The position numbers were made by a program, and so were the translations under genes. Below are positions 14,942 through 19,670 of a stretch of 19,670 nucleotides of DNA, piece by piece. The notes below the pieces were generated by a model. It had not been told where the DNA came from. It ran no database searches and saw nothing but the letters and a program-made list of their open reading frames with translations. Origin of the DNA: Hydrogenovibrio sp. UBA654 (GTDB lineage: Bacteria; Pseudomonadota; Gammaproteobacteria; Thiomicrospirales; Thiomicrospiraceae); the NCBI GenBank assembly GCA_002299585.1, contig DBOE01000020.1, forward strand, positions 1 through 19,670, read 5' to 3'. Position 1 is the first letter of the stretch. Each line of letters starts with the position of its first letter.

Positions 14942-17269
14942 TTAAAAGTTCAGTTGTTCTGTCAAGTATTGTTGGAAGGATGTTCCTGTGGAACTTAATC
15001 CTTTTAATTCTATCATAAAATTATAAGAATAATTAAACAGGCCGTTATCTAATCTTGTTTCTTTTGCTGAAACCTCTGTTGCCCAGCAACAGCTGTCATA
15101 TCTAACAGATACAATATTTCTTTCTTTACGATTAGTAGTAAAATCATAGTTTATATAACTACCTGCTGTCCAGTTATTATTTATTTGCCAGTTAAAACCT
15201 GCGGAAATTTCTTCCGTTTTTGTTGCTTGATTGTAGTCAGTTATAGTGCTTGTTAGTAAAAATAGAAATTTTTGGTCAATATCTATTTTTAAACGGCTAT
15301 TAGAATTACTCAGCTCATAATTTTTTTTAGAAAATTGGGTAGTTGTGTTTAGTGAGAAGGCTTTTGTATTAAAACCAAGTTCAATAAAATAATCAGAAAC
15401 ATTATCGGTGTTGATTTGATTACCTATGAGCTGCACTTTTTTATCGGCTAAAAAGAATATTTGTCCTATTCCTATTTCGGCAATATCTCTTCCAGTTTGG
15501 TTTAAAATTTTAGAGGTTAATGCCATAGATATTTGCTTGCTATCGGCAATTCTATCAAAACCAGAAAAGCGGTTATAAACAAATAGATTACTAAAATTTA
15601 AACTAGTTTCATTAGTATCAAATATAGGTATATTTGCTTGGTCTTGATAGGGAGTGTATAAATATTGAATTTGTGGTTCAAGAGTTTGGCTAAAGTTATT
15701 AGAAGCTATTTTAAAGTCTCTAGTGAAAATTAAGCCACCATTTAATACAAATTGTGGCACAGTTATGTCATGTTCTGTTGCCCCTGTATTATTAAAACCA
15801 TTATCTTGCATAAAATAATGTATTTTATGGGTAATAACTTCTGTTTTGAAATTACCGTAGGTTTTTATAACATTATATTGCAAAGATGGTGAAAGTACCG
15901 TTCTTAAAGCCTCTGGTCTAGTATGTACAGATTCTGAAATTTCAAACTCTGTAGCCTCTGTCATTAGATTAAAGCTAAAATGTTGTAAATATTGATTATC
16001 AAATGCGTGAAAAAAATCAATACCAACTTCTGGTCTTTTAGTATAGTTAATATTAGGGTTATTTTGTAAACGCAGATAATCTAATACAGTTATGTTAGCA
16101 TTGATATTATTATCAGCATAGTTAATATTAGCATGGCGGCTAATAAATGAATTAGTATTTAGGAAACTTGTAATCGGTAAATCAGCATACAAATATTTAT
16201 CTGAAATTCTACGCCAGTCAAAGTCACTAGATACATTTTTGCCCCAGCGTTGTTGTGATTTTATAGCCATGTTCCAGCGTTGTTTTATTGGTTTTATATT
16301 TAGGTTATTTGGATTATATCCTCTTTTAGCTACGCTATCTTCTATAAAATGGTTGGTAAACGTAGCACTATGATTTTTTTTTAAATAGCGAAATTCATTG
16401 CCAAGTAATATTCCACGGTATTCCATGTCAGTAAAGGTTAGGGTATTATCAAATTCTGGGGCTAGGTTAAAATAAACAGGAAATGATGAATGTTTTTCGG
16501 ATCTATTTTGAGTAATTGATTTAATAATACCAAAGCTTGGAAATAAAAGACCAGATTTTCTCTGCTCTGTAGAAAAAGAAATATAAGGGGTATAAAGTAC
16601 AGGTATAGAATGAAAATATAAGATAGCATGCTTACCAGAAATAGTTTTTTTTGCATTATCTAATGTTATAAGATTCACATTTAACATCCAATCGACTTGA
16701 TTTGCGGTTAGCTGATTAGAGTCAAAATTTTTATTGGATTGTTTTATTCTACAAGAGCTAAATGTAGCATTAGCTATAGTAGATAGCTTATTTTGATTAT
16801 CGAGAAAAAAGTCTTTTCCTGTCCCATGAGATTGAGCTTCAGTTAGCTGATAAACAGGTGATTGTATTGTAACAGTAGATTTTTTTTGGTCAAAAATAGC
16901 TGAGTTAGCAAGGATAACGAACTCTTTAGTATAAATTTTAACATTGCCAAAGGTATGTGCGGTTTTTAGTAGCGAGTTAATTTCCATTTCATCAGCCTTT
17001 AAAAAAATCTTAGAGTTTTGTAAAGAAACATTGCCTTTTAAATGGAAATTATATTTATCATTTTGGAAAAGTTTATCAGCAAGGGCTTTAGTTTTTATTG
17101 TTTCACCTGTTAAAGAAACTGGTTTAGATATAGGATCGGGAAAACACCCAAGCAATTTTGGTTTAAAAATATAATTATCTTTATTTATTAAGTCTAGTTT
17201 TACAGCAAAAACTAAGGGGCAAAATAAAAATGCAAAGATAAAAGTTAGGTGACTTATAGTAGTTTTCAA
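14942..17269 (-). CDS. lptD: LPS-assembly outer-membrane protein LptD
   Basis: LptD, with LptE, inserts lipopolysaccharide into the outer leaflet of the outer membrane. The 775-residue protein has a signal peptide ending near VFA (20-22). An OstA-type periplasmic domain follows (about 60-230, FHLKGNVSL, KADEMEI, TFGNVKIY), then a C-terminal beta-barrel. The four cysteines that form its essential inter-domain disulfides are present: C42, C173 and the adjacent C727-C728, very close to E. coli C31, C173, C724 and C725. The first codon must be TTG at 17269, because an in-frame stop lies just upstream and no ATG occurs for about 90 codons. Any nearby ribosome site is weak. It leads the lptD-surA-pdxA group. 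Confidence 0.95.
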   Translation of the reverse strand: MKTTISHLTFIFAFLFCPLVFAVKLDLINKDNYIFKPKLLGCFPDPISKPVSLTGETIKTKALADKLFQNDKYNFHLKGNVSLQNSKIFLKADEMEINSLLKTAHTFGNVKIYTKEFVILANSAIFDQKKSTVTIQSPVYQLTEAQSHGTGKDFFLDNQNKLSTIANATFSSCRIKQSNKNFDSNQLTANQVDWMLNVNLITLDNAKKTISGKHAILYFHSIPVLYTPYISFSTEQRKSGLLFPSFGIIKSITQNRSEKHSSFPVYFNLAPEFDNTLTFTDMEYRGILLGNEFRYLKKNHSATFTNHFIEDSVAKRGYNPNNLNIKPIKQRWNMAIKSQQRWGKNVSSDFDWRRISDKYLYADLPITSFLNTNSFISRHANINYADNNINANITVLDYLRLQNNPNINYTKRPEVGIDFFHAFDNQYLQHFSFNLMTEATEFEISESVHTRPEALRTVLSPSLQYNVIKTYGNFKTEVITHKIHYFMQDNGFNNTGATEHDITVPQFVLNGGLIFTRDFKIASNNFSQTLEPQIQYLYTPYQDQANIPIFDTNETSLNFSNLFVYNRFSGFDRIADSKQISMALTSKILNQTGRDIAEIGIGQIFFLADKKVQLIGNQINTDNVSDYFIELGFNTKAFSLNTTTQFSKKNYELSNSNSRLKIDIDQKFLFLLTSTITDYNQATKTEEISAGFNWQINNNWTAGSYINYDFTTNRKERNIVSVRYDSCCWATEVSAKETRLDNGLFNYSYNFMIELKGLSSTGTSFQQYLTEQLNF

Positions 17270-17324
17270 AAGTATTTACAAAATTATCAAAATAAAAATA
17301 ATGACTTATTTTAACTGAGAACTT

Positions 17325-17330
17325 ATTATA
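17325..17330 (-). promoter_or_regulatory. Candidate -10 element of the lptD promoter
   Basis: A perfect TATAAT on the minus strand lies about 55 bases upstream of the lptD start codon. No convincing -35 hexamer accompanies it. In E. coli this operon is partly under sigma-E control; no sigma-E consensus is obvious here. Confidence 0.4.
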
Positions 17331-17337
17331 TGGCAGA

Positions 17338-17343
17338 TATAAT
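17338..17343 (+). promoter_or_regulatory. Candidate -10 element of the amgK promoter
   Basis: A perfect plus-strand TATAAT lies 19 bases before the amgK GTG. It is only seven bases from the minus-strand TATAAT of lptD, so two polymerases could not occupy the site together. The -35 region is weak. Confidence 0.4.
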
Positions 17344-17362
17344 TAGTTAATGAGCAGATTTA

Positions 17363-18379
17363 GTGGATAAAAGATTTAATTTAATGCAGGTCTGGCTAGA
17401 GAGTTTGGATGAATTAAAACATACCACTTATAGCCAGCCACAAAAAGCATCAAGTGATGCAAGCTTTCGGCGTTACTTTCGCATAGATTTAGCTAACCAA
17501 CTAGATAAATATTCCGCACAATCATTAATTATTATGGATGCTCCGCCTGAAAATGAAAACTCCACTGCTTTTATTTCAGTTTCTAAACAGTTAAAAAGCA
17601 TTGGCTTAAATGTACCTGTAGTTATTGCTAAAGAGCTAAGACTAGGTTTTTTACTTTTAACAGATTTAGGTAAACAAACCTACTTATCTGTACTAGATGA
17701 AAAAAATGCCGAAAAACTCTATAGCCAAGCTTTAACTAGCCTAGTAACTATGCAGGTAAGGGGCAGTTTGTTTGTTAATGAATTACCAATATTTGATGGG
17801 AGCATTTTACAAAATGAAATGGCAATGTTTAATGATTGGTTAGGAGAAAAACATTTAAATTTAGGGATGAATAAGCTAGAAAAAATAGGCTGGCAAGATC
17901 TACAAAAAACTTTAATAAAATCAGCATTAAAACAACCACAAGTATTAGTACATAGAGATTATCATAGTCGTAATTTAATGTATATTGAACAGAACAACCC
18001 TGGTATTTTAGATTTTCAAGATGCATTAAAAGGTGGGTTAACCTATGATGCGGTTTCTATGTTAAAAGACTGTTATATTTCTTGGGATGAACAACAAGTA
18101 GAACAATGGACAAGGCAATATTTTTTAATGCTTTGTTCACAAAATATAACTAATAAAAATCAATGGCAAGGTTTTCAAGAATCATTTGAGTTAATGGGGG
18201 TGCAACGCCACCTAAAAGCCGCAGGAATTTTTGCAAGACTCTATCATCGAGATGGTAAAGAAAACTACTTAAATGATATTCCCACAACCTTAAATTATTT
18301 AACAAAAACTGCTAATAAATATTCAAAATTATCATTTTTATCCAAATGGATAGAACAAAAAATACTCCCCAGATTATGA
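17363..18379 (+). CDS. amgK: Anomeric MurNAc/GlcNAc kinase AmgK
   Basis: AmgK phosphorylates C1 of MurNAc (and GlcNAc), the first step of the cell-wall recycling route described in Pseudomonas. The 338-residue product belongs to the aminoglycoside-phosphotransferase superfamily. It has an N-terminal SSDASFRRYFRI nucleotide-binding loop, LLTDLG in the hinge region, the catalytic HRDYHSRN (197-204, with D199 and N204) and the metal-binding DFQD (217-220). Start: GTG at 17363, preceded by TGAG, keeps the KRFNLMQVWL segment that resembles the family N-terminus. An ATG at 17384 is the alternative. The stop overlaps murU by four bases (ATGA), and pairing with MurU strongly supports AmgK over other kinases of the fold. 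Confidence 0.92.
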   Translation: MDKRFNLMQVWLESLDELKHTTYSQPQKASSDASFRRYFRIDLANQLDKYSAQSLIIMDAPPENENSTAFISVSKQLKSIGLNVPVVIAKELRLGFLLLTDLGKQTYLSVLDEKNAEKLYSQALTSLVTMQVRGSLFVNELPIFDGSILQNEMAMFNDWLGEKHLNLGMNKLEKIGWQDLQKTLIKSALKQPQVLVHRDYHSRNLMYIEQNNPGILDFQDALKGGLTYDAVSMLKDCYISWDEQQVEQWTRQYFLMLCSQNITNKNQWQGFQESFELMGVQRHLKAAGIFARLYHRDGKENYLNDIPTTLNYLTKTANKYSKLSFLSKWIEQKILPRL

Positions 18380-19068
18380 ATAGAGCAATGAAAGCAATAA
18401 TTTTAAGTGCCGGTAGAGGGCAAAGATTAAAACCTATAACTGATAGCATACCAAAACCTCTTGTAGAAATAGCAGGTAAATCATTACTTGTATATCATCT
18501 AGAGCAGCTAGCAAGAGCTAAAATAACAGAAGTAGTAATAAATCTTGCTTGGCTAGGTAAACAAATAGAAAAAACTATTGGTAATGGCAATAAATTTGGC
18601 TTAAATATAACCTACTCAGCAGAGCCTGCTGGAGGTTTAGAAACCGCAGGAGCTATAATTAACGCTTTGCCTCTATTGACAGATGGAAATATACCTTTTA
18701 TAGTTATAAATGGTGATATCTATACAGAGTATAATTTTAATAACTTAAAATTAACCCTAGCAAAAGAAAATCTAGCCCATTTAGTTTTAGTAAATAATCC
18801 GAGTTTTAAAACGCAAGGAGACTTTGGGTTAGTAGATGGTATAGTAAATAACAACCAGCAATTAACTTTTGCGGGAATAAGTGTTTTGCACCCTAAGTTA
18901 TTTGATGGTATAGAATTAGCTCGATTAAAGCTAGCTCCAATACTTAGGCAAGCAATAACTAAGCAACAAATACAAGGCGAATTATATCAAGGATATTGGA
19001 GTGATATAGGTACAAAAACTAGATTAGAGGAAACCCAAAAATATGTTAATGGTAATTTCACCAGCTAA
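18376..19068 (+). CDS. murU: MurNAc-1-phosphate uridylyltransferase MurU
   Basis: MurU converts MurNAc-1-phosphate and UTP to UDP-MurNAc, completing the shortcut that bypasses de novo MurA/MurB synthesis. In Pseudomonas this route gives intrinsic fosfomycin tolerance. The 230-residue product carries the sugar nucleotidyltransferase signature LSAGRGQRLKPIT followed by PKPLVEIAGK near the N-terminus. VINGDIYTEYNF holds a metal-binding Asp, and YWSDIGTKTRL is near the end. I chose ATG at 18376 because it overlaps the amgK stop as ATGA. ATG at 18388 would also give a plausible start (MKAIILSAG). ATG at 18346 would put more of the N-terminus inside amgK. Confidence 0.92.
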   Translation: MNRAMKAIILSAGRGQRLKPITDSIPKPLVEIAGKSLLVYHLEQLARAKITEVVINLAWLGKQIEKTIGNGNKFGLNITYSAEPAGGLETAGAIINALPLLTDGNIPFIVINGDIYTEYNFNNLKLTLAKENLAHLVLVNNPSFKTQGDFGLVDGIVNNNQQLTFAGISVLHPKLFDGIELARLKLAPILRQAITKQQIQGELYQGYWSDIGTKTRLEETQKYVNGNFTS

Positions 19069-19670
19069 ATCACTAGATGAAACAGAACTTATAGATATGC
19101 CAAGTTCAGGAGTATATTTTGCAGAAGAATCGCAACAGTTAATAAAACAACTACAAAAACTAAATGTAGTAGCCATAGGTGATCTTATGGGTTTAAGTGA
19201 AAAATTAGCACAATTAAACTATAATCGCTTTCAAAATTGGCAACTACCACTAAGTACAGCCAACCCAGCAACTAAACAAGCTATTTTTTTATTCAAAGGA
19301 GATGTTTACCAAGGAATGTCTGTGGCAAGTTTATCGGCAATAGAAATAGACTATTTACAGCAAAATTTAGTAATCTTGTCTGGGCTTTACGGAGCAATAA
19401 AACCACTAGACCTAATCCTACCATATCGCCTAGAAATGGGCTCAAATTTTGCAAATAGCAAGGGGAAAAATATTTATGATTTTTGGGGTAATAAAATAAC
19501 TGACTGGCTAAATTTACAACTAAAAACCAATGAAGTATTAATAAATTTAGCCTCTAACGAATACTTTAGAGTAATTAATAAAAAACAATTAAAGGCAAAA
19601 ATAATAACTCCAATTTTTAAAGACTACAAAAATGGTAACTATAAAATAATTAGTTTTTATGCCAAAAAAG
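19043..19670 (+). CDS. yaaA: Peroxide stress protein YaaA, 3' end cut by window edge
   Basis: YaaA (DUF328) limits iron-driven oxidative damage during peroxide stress in E. coli and has a DNA-binding fold. The frame is open from ATG 19043 to the right edge, giving 209 residues of roughly 255. The start MLMVISPAKSLD aligns with E. coli MLILISPAKTLD. Further hallmarks are FKGDVYQGM, ILSGLYGAIKPLDL, PYRLEMG, NIYDFWG, NLASNEYF and KIISFYAKK at the edge. The gene overlaps the end of murU by 26 bases in another frame. AGAGG at 19026-19030, 12 bases upstream, is a possible ribosome site. It probably shares the amgK-murU transcript. Confidence 0.93.
   Translation, partial: MLMVISPAKSLDETELIDMPSSGVYFAEESQQLIKQLQKLNVVAIGDLMGLSEKLAQLNYNRFQNWQLPLSTANPATKQAIFLFKGDVYQGMSVASLSAIEIDYLQQNLVILSGLYGAIKPLDLILPYRLEMGSNFANSKGKNIYDFWGNKITDWLNLQLKTNEVLINLASNEYFRVINKKQLKAKIITPIFKDYKNGNYKIISFYAKK

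Noticed and set aside
14586..14945. 119-residue Ser-rich plus-strand frame opposite surA
   Set aside because: Low-complexity composition is the mirror of surA codons; no ribosome site or family resemblance.

Overview
The window is strongly AT-rich chromosomal DNA, densely coding on both strands, with TTA/AAA/ATT-type codon use. Every recognisable gene has its closest familiar counterpart in Gammaproteobacteria: the lptD-surA-pdxA-rsmA-apaH cluster, the AmgK/MurU pair, YaaA and a PhoB/PhoR-linked Pst system. A Gram-negative gammaproteobacterium is a safe call. A marine or symbiont-type lineage with an AT-biased genome (for example the sulfur-oxidising SUP05/Thioglobus group) is my guess only, suggested by base composition, a secreted DsrE-like protein and a bacterial voltage-gated channel. 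No rRNA, tRNA, CRISPR array, transposase or prophage gene was seen.

Layout. Positions 1-7247 (+) hold a tightly packed phosphate operon: pstC (cut by the left edge), pstA, pstB, phoU, phoB, phoR. After a 264-base gap with an imperfect hairpin and a Pho-box-like promoter comes pstS (7512-8477), which ends at a strong Rho-independent terminator (8531-8564). Next is a six-helix voltage-gated cation channel (8591-9400), convergent with a secreted DsrE-like protein (9420-9938, -). That gene is divergent from a bolA-like gene (9981-10283, +). From 10351 to 17269 the minus strand carries lptD, surA, pdxA, rsmA, apaH and a small unknown membrane protein, in that order of transcription. From 17363 the plus strand resumes with amgK, murU and a yaaA gene cut by the right edge.

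How the genes work together. PstS captures periplasmic phosphate, PstC/PstA form the channel and PstB powers it. PhoU links transporter state to the PhoR kinase, which phosphorylates PhoB. lptD and surA belong to outer-membrane biogenesis; pdxA, rsmA and apaH are the usual housekeeping companions, but apaG is missing from its usual place between rsmA and apaH. AmgK and MurU form the Pseudomonas-type cell-wall recycling shortcut from MurNAc to UDP-MurNAc.

Most notable: a channel selectivity filter (T-F-E-D-W-T-D) with acidic residues where calcium-selective engineered channels have them; poly-G/poly-C runs of 8, 8 and 10 bases inside conserved motifs of pstA, phoR and rsmA; face-to-face promoters between the dsrE-like and bolA genes; an 11-base inverted repeat spanning two convergent stop codons; and a near-perfect 16-base palindrome just upstream of rsmA. 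I do not see a clearly new multi-gene system.
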